From assembly GCF_013488225.1 (NCBI RefSeq), contig NZ_CP041241.1:1488001-1552000 (forward strand): DNA of 64,000 nt. Reading direction: 5' to 3'. A program made the position numbers and the translations under genes. How positions within the stretch are numbered: the stretch's first letter is position 1; the number at the start of each line of letters is the position of its first letter. This DNA comes from Sinorhizobium mexicanum (GTDB taxonomy: Bacteria; Pseudomonadota; Alphaproteobacteria; Rhizobiales; Rhizobiaceae). A model generated the notes under the pieces. It made no database searches. It was given only the letters and a program-made list of their open reading frames with translations, and was not told where the DNA came from. This document shows positions 26,374 through 35,164 of the stretch, one piece after another.

Positions 26374-27225
26374 TTATTTCGCGGCGCAGAGTTTCTCGCG
26401 CGTGGTCGACATCGCCGCCTTGGCCGAGAAGCCGTAGGGCTCGATGATCTTCGCGAACTCGCCGGATTCCTTCATCTTGGCGAGTTCGACGTCGAATGCG
26501 TCGCGGAGCGCCTCGTCACCCTTCCTGAAGGCGGCACCGTCACAGTAGACCGGCGCGCCTTCGACGGGTGCCACCACTTCGATGTTCGGGTCGCTGGCCT
26601 TCGTAACCAGATCGTGGATCGACAGCACCGGCAGCGAATAGACGTCGATGCGTCCGTCCTGCAGCATCTTCAAGCCGCTCTGCCCATCCGGCACGACGAT
26701 GACGCGATCGCGCGGCACGCCGGCTTCGAGCGCCAGCTTCTCTTCGGTGCCGCCGCCGGGGGCACCGATCTTCGCATCCGGATTGTCGGCGATGTCCTTG
26801 TAGCTGTTGAGCTTCAGCGGGTTGCCCTTCTTGAGGGCAAAGGCCTCGGCGTCGCAGAGGATCGGCTGGGAATAGGCGACAGCGGCGCAGCGCTCCGGCT
26901 TCATGAAGAGGCCGGCGGTGATCGCATCGTGACGTCCCGCCTGCAGGCCCGGGATCATCGCGCCATATTCGGAGATGGACGCGGCAACATCCGGAACGCC
27001 GAGCCGCTTGAAGATTTCGCGGGCGACATCCGGCGCGGCGCCGGAGACCTTGCCGTCGGCGCCGACTGCCGTAAAGGGCGGCTCGTTGGCGATCGCGATG
27101 CGCGCGTAGCCTTGTTCCTTCAGTTCCTCCAGCTTGTTCTCATCCGCCGAAGCGGGCGTGGCTGCAGCAACTGCCATCAAAGCAGTAGCGCCGGCCGCCA
27201 TTGCCATCCATGCTCTCAATTTCAT
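26374..27225 (-). CDS. ehuB: Ectoine/hydroxyectoine-binding periplasmic protein EhuB
   Basis: 283 residues. A signal peptide of about 27 residues (MAMAAGATALMAVAAATPASA) precedes an SBP_bac_3 domain. It contains YARIAIANEPPFTAVG, ISEYGAMIPGLQAGRHDAITAGLF (in part), MKPERCAAVAYSQPILCD and a C-terminal DVELAKMKESGEFAKIIEPYGF. The ligand-pocket aromatics known from EhuB cannot be assigned with certainty by eye. The internal ATG near 27225, preceded by an AGGAG-like site, is preferred over a TTG at 27270. It lies 60 bases downstream of ehuA. Confidence 0.92.
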   Translation of the reverse strand: MKLRAWMAMAAGATALMAVAAATPASADENKLEELKEQGYARIAIANEPPFTAVGADGKVSGAAPDVAREIFKRLGVPDVAASISEYGAMIPGLQAGRHDAITAGLFMKPERCAAVAYSQPILCDAEAFALKKGNPLKLNSYKDIADNPDAKIGAPGGGTEEKLALEAGVPRDRVIVVPDGQSGLKMLQDGRIDVYSLPVLSIHDLVTKASDPNIEVVAPVEGAPVYCDGAAFRKGDEALRDAFDVELAKMKESGEFAKIIEPYGFSAKAAMSTTREKLCAAK

Positions 27226-27285
27226 CGTTCCCAACTCCTCTGTCGTTCTCTTGCTGTTTGTTTGAGGCAATGTCGGCCGTAAGGC

Positions 27286-28071
27286 TTAGACGCGGTGCCC
27301 TGCCGCTATGATTTTGCGCAGGAAGGTCTGCGTGCGTTCCTGTGTCGGGTTGCGGAAAATGTGGTCGGGCTTGCCCTCCTCGACGATCTTGCCGCGATCG
27401 AAGAAGAGCACGCGATCGGCAAAGTCATGGGCGAAACCCATCTCGTGGGTGACGAGCAACATCGTCATGTCGGTCTCGGCGGCGAGCTTACGCATGACGT
27501 TCAGGACTTCCTCGACGAGCTCGGGATCGAGCGCCGAGGTCACCTCGTCGAACAGCATGATCTTAGGCGAGAGCGCCAGCGCCCGGGCGATCGCCACGCG
27601 CTGCTTCTGCCCGCCGGAAAGCTGCGCCGGCATGCTCTTCGCCTTGTCGGCCAAGCCGACCATGTCGAGAAGCTCCATCGCCCGTTTTTCCGCCGCGCTG
27701 CGCGCGACTCCCTTTGTCAGCATCGGCGCCAGCGTGACATTATCGAGCACGCATTTGTGCGGAAACAGGTTGAAGTGCTGGAAGACCATGCCGATCTTCT
27801 CGCGCATCTTGTGAAGATGCCGCTCGTCGGCTGGAACAAGGCTGCCAGCCTTCTTCATGTGGTAGAGATGGTCGCCGTCGACCTGGATGAAGCCGCCGCT
27901 GATCGTCTCCAGCGTCATCAGAATGCGAAGGATCGTCGTCTTGCCAGACCCAGACGGACCGATGAGCGCGAGCTTCTCGCCCGGCATAACCTCCATCGAC
28001 AATCCGTCAAGCACGGTCAGGGGACCAAATTTCTTGACGATGTTGTCGAGGCGGATGATCGGTTCGGCCAT
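27286..28071 (-). CDS. ehuA: Ectoine/hydroxyectoine ABC transporter ATPase EhuA
   Basis: 261 residues. Walker A GPSGSGKTTILR, Q-loop MVFQHFNLFPHKCVLDNV, signature [19 protein letters not shown], Walker B IMLFDEVTSALDPE (Val replaces the usual Pro) and the switch His in LLVTHEMGFAH are present. First gene of the operon. Upstream lie 123 bases with an AT-rich stretch and paired direct repeats (28127-28160) expected to carry the promoter and operator. Confidence 0.94.
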   Translation of the reverse strand: MAEPIIRLDNIVKKFGPLTVLDGLSMEVMPGEKLALIGPSGSGKTTILRILMTLETISGGFIQVDGDHLYHMKKAGSLVPADERHLHKMREKIGMVFQHFNLFPHKCVLDNVTLAPMLTKGVARSAAEKRAMELLDMVGLADKAKSMPAQLSGGQKQRVAIARALALSPKIMLFDEVTSALDPELVEEVLNVMRKLAAETDMTMLLVTHEMGFAHDFADRVLFFDRGKIVEEGKPDHIFRNPTQERTQTFLRKIIAAGHRV

Positions 28072-28126
28072 GCGTGTCTCTCTCCCTTTGAGACAGGTAA
28101 TGTCCTAACGATGGTCTGGTTCCAAA

Positions 28127-28160
28127 ATCATGTCAATGTTAATAATAATATCATGACAAT
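28127..28160 (-). promoter_or_regulatory. Direct-repeat operator candidate in front of ehuA
   Basis: ATCATGTCAAT (28127-28137) and ATCATGACAAT (28150-28160) match at 10 of 11 positions and are spaced 23 bases start to start, about two helical turns. The stretch between them is pure AT-rich (GTTAATAATAAT). MocR/GabR-type regulators bind direct repeats, so this is the probable EnuR-like binding site. Confidence 0.55.
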
Positions 28161-28168
28161 TATTCCAC

Positions 28169-28191
28169 CGATGCCCAAAGCTTAGGCATCG
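28169..28191 (-). other. Hairpin between the MocR-type regulator gene and ehuA
   Basis: CGATGCC/GGCATCG forms a 7-bp stem with a 9-base loop, starting 4 bases after the regulator's stop codon. No T-tract follows on either strand. It may end or attenuate regulator transcripts before the ehu promoter. Confidence 0.4.
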
Positions 28192-28194
28192 GCG

Positions 28195-29580
28195 TCAGAT
28201 CACGAGCAACAACGCCTCCGGGTCGCCGAGCGCCAGCGACGCGACTGTGCCAAGGCCGGTCTTCAATTCCTGCTCGGTCGTCGAGCCAAGCGATATCCTG
28301 ACGGCCGGATGCCAGCCCCCGTCGCCGGTACGGAACGATGCACCGGGCGCGATCGCGACGCCGCGCAGGCGGGCCTGGGAAACGAAGGCGTCCTCCGAGT
28401 GCCCCTCGGGCAGCGGCAGCCAGACATGCAGGCTCTGCGGATGCGTCCGGTGCGTGAGGTGCGTAAACGCCTCCTTGAGGATCGCCTGGCGTGCGGCGAG
28501 AGCCCGCCGCTGCCAGGTTACGAGTTCCAGCGCCGTGCCGTCGCTCACCCAGTGGGTCGCGATCTCGGCGATGGAGGGGGTGGCCATCCAGTTCGACACG
28601 AGGTGCCGATTGGCGACGGCCGCAACGTAGCGGTCCGGCGCCGCAAGGTAGCCGATTCTGAGGCCCGGCACGGTGATTTTGGTGAAGCTCGTCACATAGA
28701 GCGTCCGCTCCGGAGCGAGCGCGGCGACCGGCGGCAGCCGCTCCTCTACCAGAGGGCCCAGAATGTCGTTCTCGATGATGGCAATGTCGTGCTTGCGGGC
28801 GACCTCCGCGAGAGCCGCTCGCCGCTCAGCGCTCATCAGCATGGCGGTGGGGTTGATGACCGAGGGCTGCAGGAAGATGGCGCGCACCACGCCCTTGCGG
28901 CAGGCCTCGTCCAGCGCCGCCGGGATCATGCCATCGCGATCGATCGGTAGCCCCTGAAGATGAATGCCGAGATAGGTTGAAAGCGGGACCAGCGTATGAT
29001 GGCTGATGGCCTCCGTCGCAACCGTCGAGCCGGGCGGCGCCACGCTCATCAGCGCCACCGTCATGGCCGAGGTCGCGCCGTTGGTGATACTGATATTGAG
29101 CGGAGAAACATCAAGGCCGCAACGCGAAAGCCATTGAGCGGCGACGTTGCGGTGGCGCGGGAACACCATGTTCGGCCGGAACGAAAGCGCCGAACTCGCC
29201 GGCAGGTTTTCGGCGAGCCAGGCGAAGCCTTGCCGCATCTTTTCGAGATGGAGCTGCTCGCATACGGGCTTGAGGATCGAGAGGTCGATCAGCTCTCCCA
29301 GCCGCTCCGGCAGATAGGGCGGCTGCGGTTCGCGCGGGCGCGTCTGTACGAAACTGCCGCGGCCGACCTCGCCGGAGATCAGGCCACGCCGGATGAGCTC
29401 GTCATAGGCGCGACTCACCGTCTGGACGGAGAGCTTCAGGTCGTCCGCGAGCTTGCGATGCGTCGGCAGGCGCACGCCGTCCTCCAGTTTGCCCTCCTGA
29501 ATGGCACGGGCAAACTGATCGGCCAAAGAGAGATAGGCCGGGCGGCGCAAGATCGTTGTGTCGGGCGTCCAATTTGTCAT
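28195..29580 (-). CDS. enuR: MocR/GntR-type PLP-dependent regulator of ectoine catabolism (EnuR-like)
   Basis: 461 residues. It has a GntR winged helix at about 14-80 (LADQFARAIQEGKLEDGVRLPTHRKLADDLKLS in part, QTVSRAYDELIRRGLISGEVGRGSFVQ) and an aminotransferase fold-type I domain at about 105-455. The PLP lysine is K301 in TSFTKITVPGLRIGYLA, essentially the position known for EnuR. EnuR represses ectoine genes and is released by N-acetyl-diaminobutyrate or diaminobutyrate bound to PLP. The ATG at 29580 starts the wHTH; longer open frame upstream has no homology. It is divergent from the Lrp/AsnC gene. Confidence 0.9.
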   Translation of the reverse strand: MTNWTPDTTILRRPAYLSLADQFARAIQEGKLEDGVRLPTHRKLADDLKLSVQTVSRAYDELIRRGLISGEVGRGSFVQTRPREPQPPYLPERLGELIDLSILKPVCEQLHLEKMRQGFAWLAENLPASSALSFRPNMVFPRHRNVAAQWLSRCGLDVSPLNISITNGATSAMTVALMSVAPPGSTVATEAISHHTLVPLSTYLGIHLQGLPIDRDGMIPAALDEACRKGVVRAIFLQPSVINPTAMLMSAERRAALAEVARKHDIAIIENDILGPLVEERLPPVAALAPERTLYVTSFTKITVPGLRIGYLAAPDRYVAAVANRHLVSNWMATPSIAEIATHWVSDGTALELVTWQRRALAARQAILKEAFTHLTHRTHPQSLHVWLPLPEGHSEDAFVSQARLRGVAIAPGASFRTGDGGWHPAVRISLGSTTEQELKTGLGTVASLALGDPEALLLVI

Positions 29581-29687
29581 GATTTGAACAGTGCTGAAAA
29601 TCAGCTCAATTGACAATGCAAAAGTGAACACCCAATGTCTTTTCCCGGATTTTGAAGCGATCAGGCCCGACGGAAGGCACGCCCCGA

Positions 29688-30176
29688 ATGAAACTCGACG
29701 CAATCGATCTGCGCATCCTGGAAGCGATCCAGGCCGATGGGCGCATCACCAAGTTGGCACTCGCGGAAAAGGCTGGCCTTTCGCCGACGCCATGCTGGAT
29801 GCGGTTGAGAAAACTCGAAAAGGCCGGGATCGTAACGGGCTATCACGCACGCGTCGCCGTGCGTCGGGTGGCACCCGTCGCCAACGTCATGATGGAGGTC
29901 ACGCTCGGCAACCATCGCCAGGCGGATTTCGAGCGTTTCGAGCGCGCCATTGCAACGATCCCCGAGATCGTCGGCTGCTGGTCGGTCGGCGGCGGGGTCG
30001 ACTATATTCTCAAGGTGGTGGCGGCCGATATCGACGCTTATCAGCGACTGGTCGATGCTCTGCTCGAGCGCGAACTCGGCATCGACCGCTATTTCACCTA
30101 CATCGTCACGAAGACGGTCAAGGAGGAGATGGTGCTGCCGCTCGGGTCGCTCCTCCCGCAGGTCTCGGCGGGCTAG
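29688..30176 (+). CDS. Lrp/AsnC family transcriptional regulator of the ectoine cluster
   Basis: 162 residues. It has an N-terminal HTH (DAIDLRILEAIQADGRITKLALAEKAGLSPTPCWMRLRKLEKAG in part) and a C-terminal RAM domain (MEVTLGNHRQADFERFERAI, CWSVGGGVDYILKVVAADI, FTYIVTKTVKEE). AsnC-type regulators are commonly found next to EnuR-regulated ectoine catabolic genes, where they act as activators. The start at 29688 opens the HTH. The 107-base divergent region contains TTGACAATGCAAAAGTG-like promoter sequence. Confidence 0.92.
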   Translation: MKLDAIDLRILEAIQADGRITKLALAEKAGLSPTPCWMRLRKLEKAGIVTGYHARVAVRRVAPVANVMMEVTLGNHRQADFERFERAIATIPEIVGCWSVGGGVDYILKVVAADIDAYQRLVDALLERELGIDRYFTYIVTKTVKEEMVLPLGSLLPQVSAG

Positions 30177-30383
30177 GCATTGAGCTGGGCCGAACCCGAT
30201 CGGGCGGTGAAGATCGGATCGCGAGTCCCGTCCGGGATTTCCGGTGCTGGCCCCAAAACCGGGCATTGCCGTCAGCGGGTCAGGTCTTGTACGTCGCGTT
30301 GGGCAATCCTTTCATGGGAACAGGGTACCGAAACCCTGACCAGACCAATCACCGCGGTAAGTAGAGAGACTCGGACGGGCGGC

Positions 30384-30548
30384 ATGAGCGACAATAACAT
30401 CATCAAGTTTGAACGACCGAAGCCAAAAAAGGGTCCAGGGCCGGTCAGGCCACAGCAGCGGAAGGTACTTATCTGGCTGGCGGTGATAGCAGGGATCATG
30501 CTGGTCTGGGCGTATTATCAGTTCGTCGCCCCACCGAGCCTGCCATGA
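30384..30548 (+). CDS. Small single-pass membrane protein
   Basis: 54 residues. It has a hydrophilic, basic N-terminus (MSDNNIIKFERPKPKKGPG) and one membrane helix (VLIWLAVIAGIMLVWAYYQF) with a short Pro-rich tail. The upstream frame is open but carries no homology; the ATG at 30384 is the natural start of the hydrophilic part. Function unknown. It stands alone, 207 bases after the AsnC gene. About 260 bases without a recognisable gene follow. Confidence 0.65.
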   Translation: MSDNNIIKFERPKPKKGPGPVRPQQRKVLIWLAVIAGIMLVWAYYQFVAPPSLP

Positions 30549-30806
30549 GAGCGGCTGGCGTGGCATAAGCTTCTCACCTCGCACGAATACGCCGGAAAAG
30601 GCGAAACGGAAAACATGCTACAGCTCTAGAACCCCGCGCTGCGGATGCTCGGCGAAAACTGGCGTTACTGCCCGCGCCAACAGGTAAAATGAGCATGCCA
30701 GGCGCAGGCACTTGAAGCGCCGACGCCAGTTCGCGCGCAGGCTGGCCGGTCAACACTCGATACATTTATGCCGCGCGCCACGAAGCGTTGGCGCGTGGAG
30801 GCTGTT

Positions 30807-31826
30807 TCAGAGACGTTGCGGCTGGCCGCTTTCGGCGGCGGCGAGGATTGCGTTGATAAGGCGGTGAACCTTCAGCGCCTCGCGCCCGTTCACACGCGGC
30901 TCTCGTCCAGCGTCGACGGCATCGAGGAAATCGGCGAGCACCGCGCGATGATGGTGGTGCGAGAAGGCCATGGGATCGGCGCCCGCACCACCGGCCATTT
31001 CGTCTCCAATTAATAGTTCAGCCCCATCGTGGAAGAAGGCGGCAAGGCTTCGCCCGCCGAGACGGGCCATACCGCGCGTACCGATAATGTCGATGTCGTC
31101 CGGATAACCGGGGTAGGCGCAGGTGGTAGCACTCACGGTGCCTATCGCTCCGTTTACGAAACGGATGGCCGCCATTGCCAGGTCTTCGGTCTCCATACGG
31201 TGCACCTTGCTGGTTGCTGCATAGGCTCTGACCTCCTCTGGAAGGCCGGCGAGCGAGACCAGAAGGTCAAGTGTGTGGATCGCCTGGGTGAGGAGTACGC
31301 CGCCGCCATCGCGCCCCAACGTGCCGCGTCCCGGCTGGTCGTAATAGCTTTGCGGTCGCCAGTTGTGGAGGCGGGCCGATGCACTGACGATCTCGCCGAG
31401 GCGGCCCTCATCGATCAGCTTCGCAAGCGCCTCGCTAACAGGGCGGAAGCGATGCTGGAGCACGATGCCGAGCTTGATGCTGGCGCGCTCCGCCGCTTCG
31501 ACCAGCGCCTCTGCTCGCGCCTGTGTGATTTCGAGCGGCTTTTCGAGGAGCACATGCTTGCCCGCTCTAGCTGCCTCCCGCACCAACTCGAGATGTGTAT
31601 TGGGCGGCGTTAGGATCATGACGGCGGCTATCGATGGGTCAGCGAATATCGTTTTGGCCTCGTCACAAATTGGAAAACCGTACGTGTCCGAAAAAGCTTT
31701 CCGTCTTGCCCCCGTAGGGCTGAAAGCGGCAGCGACCTCGACCCTGTCCTTGAGGTCGAGCAGGCTTCGAGCATGCGGTGCCGACGCCATGCCGAGACCG
31801 ATTACACCAATGCGCAGCTTTGCCAT
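30807..31826 (-). CDS. Gfo/Idh/MocA family NAD(P)-dependent oxidoreductase
   Basis: 339 residues. The N-terminal Rossmann fold starts at RIGVIGLGMASAPHA. The family's EKP motif is present (GKHVLLEKPLEI), and a C-terminal alpha/beta domain follows with GGGVLLTQAIHTLDLLVSL (catalytic His in the QAIHTLD segment). The His-rich FSHHHHRAVL near the C-terminus is part of the fold, not a tag. The ATG at 31826 has GGGGGAGA upstream. It is divergent from the TRAP/kdu operon with a shared 437-base control region, so it probably oxidises a uronate-related sugar in the same pathway (inference). Confidence 0.9.
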   Translation of the reverse strand: MAKLRIGVIGLGMASAPHARSLLDLKDRVEVAAAFSPTGARRKAFSDTYGFPICDEAKTIFADPSIAAVMILTPPNTHLELVREAARAGKHVLLEKPLEITQARAEALVEAAERASIKLGIVLQHRFRPVSEALAKLIDEGRLGEIVSASARLHNWRPQSYYDQPGRGTLGRDGGGVLLTQAIHTLDLLVSLAGLPEEVRAYAATSKVHRMETEDLAMAAIRFVNGAIGTVSATTCAYPGYPDDIDIIGTRGMARLGGRSLAAFFHDGAELLIGDEMAGGAGADPMAFSHHHHRAVLADFLDAVDAGREPRVNGREALKVHRLINAILAAAESGQPQRL

Positions 31827-32263
31827 CTCAGTCTCCCCCTCAGCCAAAGATCCGGAGCATACACATGATTTCCCCCAAGGCGTCCCCGGGTCCTGCCTAC
31901 CCGATGAGACCGCATGGCACAGAAAATTCATCATACAACCTGATCAATTTTGTCTGTTGACAATATATCTGACAAGCTCTAGCGATAAATGGCCTGATGG
32001 GAGAAGCGTGCCGGGATGAAGGGTCCACCAACCTAGATTTCTGTTTCCGAGGAGAAGCACGCGCTGCTTACATGCAAGGCGAGGTCACCGGCGTGTCACG
32101 ACATTGCGCGCAGAGCAGGCTGTGCGTTTCGCACACGCTTCTTCGCGGAATACCGCCTGCGAGAGGACAGCGTACAAGGTCGCACAGGAATTTGCCCATG
32201 GCCTCGCCACGACGGCGCGCCGGCCCTGAGACAACTATTGTTCATGCGAAAAGGGAGGAGAGC
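31827..32263. other. Divergent control region of the TRAP/kdu operon and the MocA-type gene
   Basis: 437 bases without a gene. A promoter/operator cluster is visible at 31950-31985. The remainder is a long leader to the TRAP operon with no recognisable structure, ending in a strong GGGAGGAGAGC ribosome-binding site before 32264. Confidence 0.55.
31950..31985. promoter_or_regulatory. Overlapping promoter and GntR operator candidate
   Basis: TTGTC-TGTT-GACAA (31950-31963) is a perfect 5-bp dyad. It overlaps a plus-strand promoter: TTGACA (31957-31962), 17 bases, TAGCGA. A further minus-strand TTGTCA lies at 31969-31974. The FadR-type regulator at 35165 is the obvious candidate to bind here. 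Confidence 0.5.
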
Positions 32264-33241
32264 ATGAGAAACTTAGTCAAACTGGCGGCGGGCCTGTTGG
32301 TTGCCGCTTCATTCATGGCTAGCGCGGCCAGCGCCCAGACGGTGCTTCGCTCGTCCGACACACATCCGGATGGCTATCCGACGGTCGAGGGGGTCAAATA
32401 CTTCGGTGAACTGGTCAAGGAGCGCACCGGTGGCCGCTACGCCGTCGAGGTCTACCATTCCGCCCAGCTCGGCGAGGAAAAAGATACCATCGAGCAGGTG
32501 CGCTCCGGCGTTATCGAGTTGAACCGCGTTTCGATGGCGCCCTTTAACGGCACGGTGAAGGAATCGATCGTTCCGGCGCTTCCCTACCTCTTCCGTTCGG
32601 AAGAGCACATGCACAAGGTCATGGACGGTGCGATCGGGGACCAGATCAAGACGGCCTTCGAAAGCGCCGGGCTGGTCGTGCTTGCCTATTACGATGCCGG
32701 CTCGCGCTCGTTCTATAACAAGCAGAAGCCGATCGCATCGGTCGCCGATATGAAGGGCCTGAAGTTCCGCGTCATCCAGTCCGACATCTTCGTCGACATG
32801 GTGGCAGCGCTTGGGGCTAACGCCACGCCGATGCCCTACGGCGAAGTTTATTCCGCGATCGAAACAGGCGTCATCGACGGCGCCGAGAACAACTTCCCGA
32901 GCTATGACACTGCCAAGCATTTCGAGGTAGCCAAGAACTTCTCGCTCGACGAGCACACCATTCTTCCGGAAGTGTTCGTGATGAACAAGGCGGCCTTCGA
33001 CAAGCTTACTCCGGAAGACCAGGAGATCTTCAGACAGGCCGCCAAGGATAGTGTCGCCAAGCAGCGGGAGCTCTGGGCTGCCAAGGTCAGCGAGTCGCGC
33101 GCGAAGATCGAGGCGGCAGGGGCCAAGATCACCACCCCCGACAAGCAGGGTTTCATCGACGCGATGAAGCCGGTTTACGAAAAGCACGTCACCGATCCGG
33201 TTCTAAAGAAGATGGTCGCGGACGTGCAGGCGGTTCAGTGA
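32264..33241 (+). CDS. TRAP transporter substrate-binding protein (DctP family)
   Basis: 325 residues. A signal peptide ([21 protein letters not shown], cleavage near residue 25) precedes a DctP fold. Seen are [48 protein letters not shown] (in part), the Arg-bearing [11 protein letters not shown] that binds a carboxylate, GAEAN-type [18 protein letters not shown] and [13 protein letters not shown]. The ATG at 32264 has GGGAGGAG upstream. Given kduI-kduD-kdgF downstream, the ligand is probably an unsaturated or deoxy-keto uronate from pectin- or alginate-type polymers (inference). Confidence 0.92.
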   Translation: MRNLVKLAAGLLVAASFMASAASAQTVLRSSDTHPDGYPTVEGVKYFGELVKERTGGRYAVEVYHSAQLGEEKDTIEQVRSGVIELNRVSMAPFNGTVKESIVPALPYLFRSEEHMHKVMDGAIGDQIKTAFESAGLVVLAYYDAGSRSFYNKQKPIASVADMKGLKFRVIQSDIFVDMVAALGANATPMPYGEVYSAIETGVIDGAENNFPSYDTAKHFEVAKNFSLDEHTILPEVFVMNKAAFDKLTPEDQEIFRQAAKDSVAKQRELWAAKVSESRAKIEAAGAKITTPDKQGFIDAMKPVYEKHVTDPVLKKMVADVQAVQ

Positions 33242-33302
33242 GGAGACCGGCGGGCGGGCCTACAGCGCCGCGCTGCAGAGCCTGCCCGTTTCTTTTGAGG
33301 GA

Positions 33303-33869
33303 ATGACCGTGTCTACCACATTGGTGAAAACAGGCCGCGCGCTGTCCTGGTTCAGCACGCTTTCGCTGTGGCTCGCGGGCACCGGCCTCGTCGTGATGAC
33401 GGCCATCGTCGCGTGGCAGGTGTTCTGCCGCTACGTACTGAACGACTCGCCGAGCTGGACCGAGCCCGGCGCGGTCATGCTGATGAGCTGGTTCATTTTC
33501 CTGGGCGCTGCGGTTGGCGTACGCGAGAATTACCATCTCGGCTTCGACGTGCTTCTCTATGTGGTGCCCAAAAGCGGCAAGAAGTGGCTGCGCATGATCT
33601 CGGATCTGGTCGCGCTCGCCTTCGGTATCGGGATGATCTGGTACGGGGTTCAACTCGTCAGCCTCACCTGGGACACCGTTCTGCCGTCGCTGCACATCTC
33701 CGGCGGCTGGAGCTACGTGCCGCTGGTTGCCGGCGGTGTTCTCATCAGCCTGTTTGCCCTGGAGCGCATTGTTCTGCGCCTCGCCGGCGAACCGATCGAC
33801 GATCTTCTCGACGAAATGCCGCCGGCGGAGGTTGCCGCCGAATTCGACACTGCGGAAGTAAAGGCCTGA
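33303..33869 (+). CDS. TRAP transporter small membrane subunit (DctQ family)
   Basis: 188 residues with four membrane helices. The family signature WQVFCRYVLNDSPSWTEPGAVMLMSWFIFLGAA (in part) is conserved, followed by VRENYHLGFDVL. The acidic tail is cytoplasmic. It lies 61 bases after the binding protein and 4 bases before the large subunit. Confidence 0.93.
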   Translation: MTVSTTLVKTGRALSWFSTLSLWLAGTGLVVMTAIVAWQVFCRYVLNDSPSWTEPGAVMLMSWFIFLGAAVGVRENYHLGFDVLLYVVPKSGKKWLRMISDLVALAFGIGMIWYGVQLVSLTWDTVLPSLHISGGWSYVPLVAGGVLISLFALERIVLRLAGEPIDDLLDEMPPAEVAAEFDTAEVKA

Positions 33870-33873
33870 AGCG

Positions 33874-35157
33874 ATGGATATCCTGATTCTCTTTGGCGTA
33901 TTCACGGCTCTGATGCTGATTGGCACCCCGATCGCCTTCTGCCTTGGCGTCGCGTCCTTCGCGACCGTGCTCTACATGGGGCTGCCGCCGCTGGTAATCT
34001 TTCAGCGGCTGAATTCCGGCATGAGCGTGTTCTCGCTGCTCGCCATTCCCTTCTTCATCTATGCCGGCGACCTGATGGTGCGCGGCGGTATCGCCCAGAA
34101 GATCGTCGCCTTCGCTGCCTCGCTGGTCGGGCATATCCGCGGCGGCCTGGGTCAGGTCAACATCGTCACCGCGACGCTGTTCGGCGGCATTTCCGGTTCC
34201 GCGGTCGCAGAAGCGGCGGCGGTGGGCGGGCTCATGATCCCGCAGATGAAAGAGCGTGGCTACGGCGCCGATTATGCCGTCAACGTCACCTCCATGGCGG
34301 CACTGATCGCCCTGTTGCTCCCCCCTTCGCACAACATGATCATTTATTCGATCTCGGCGGGAGGGAAGATATCGATCGCGGACCTCTTCACGGCTGGTGT
34401 CATTCCCGGTCTCCTTTATGCGGCCGCGCTGATGGTGACCGCCTATTTCGTGGCGCGCCGGCGCGGCTATCCGACTGAGGCTTTTCCCGGCTTCGCCAGG
34501 GTCGGCCGCTACCTCATGGTGTCGATTCCGGGCCTCATGCTCATCGCCATCATCTTCGGGGGTGTCCGTTCGGGCGTATTCACGGCAACGGAGAGTTCCT
34601 GCATCGCCGTCCTCTATGCGCTCGCGGTAACCATCCTCGTCTACCGGCAGATGACTTGGCAGGATTTCGTCCATTCGACCTTCGGAGCCGTGCGCACGAC
34701 GGCCATGGTCCTGCTCATCATCGGCATGGCCGCCGCATTCTCCTGGCTGATGGCGTTCCTAAGAGTGCCTGCCTCACTGATCGACTGGATGAACACGATC
34801 TCGGAGAATCCGATCATCGTGCTCCTCCTGATCAACGTCCTGATGCTGTTCCTCGGCACCTTCATGGACATGGGACCGACGATCATCATCTGCACGCCGA
34901 TCTTCCTGCCGGTGGCCTTGGCCTATGGCGTCGACCCGGTCCATTTCGGCGTGATCATGATCCTGAACTTCGGCATCGGGCTCAACACGCCACCCGTCGG
35001 CGCTGTGCAGTTCGTGGCCTGCGCGGTCGGGAAAATCTCCGTCTGGGAGGCAATGCGCAGCATCTGGCCCTTCTATCTGGCGGGGTTGATTGTGCTTGGG
35101 CTCGTCACCTATGTTCCGGCCCTTTCGCTCTGGCTGCCGAGCGTATTCAAAGGGTAA
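33874..35157 (+). CDS. TRAP transporter large membrane subunit (DctM family)
   Basis: 427 residues with about twelve membrane helices. Typical stretches are LIGTPIAFCLG, SLLAIPFFIYAGDLMVRGGIAQKIV (in part), GGLGQVNIVTATLFGGISGSA, MAALIALLLPPSHNMIIYS, GTFMDMGPTIIICTPIFLPVA and NFGIGLNTPPVGAVQFVACAVGK. It is the Na+-coupled transport subunit of the TRAP system. The GntR gene follows 7 bases later. Confidence 0.94.
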   Translation: MDILILFGVFTALMLIGTPIAFCLGVASFATVLYMGLPPLVIFQRLNSGMSVFSLLAIPFFIYAGDLMVRGGIAQKIVAFAASLVGHIRGGLGQVNIVTATLFGGISGSAVAEAAAVGGLMIPQMKERGYGADYAVNVTSMAALIALLLPPSHNMIIYSISAGGKISIADLFTAGVIPGLLYAAALMVTAYFVARRRGYPTEAFPGFARVGRYLMVSIPGLMLIAIIFGGVRSGVFTATESSCIAVLYALAVTILVYRQMTWQDFVHSTFGAVRTTAMVLLIIGMAAAFSWLMAFLRVPASLIDWMNTISENPIIVLLLINVLMLFLGTFMDMGPTIIICTPIFLPVALAYGVDPVHFGVIMILNFGIGLNTPPVGAVQFVACAVGKISVWEAMRSIWPFYLAGLIVLGLVTYVPALSLWLPSVFKG

Positions 35158-35164
35158 TCTCATC

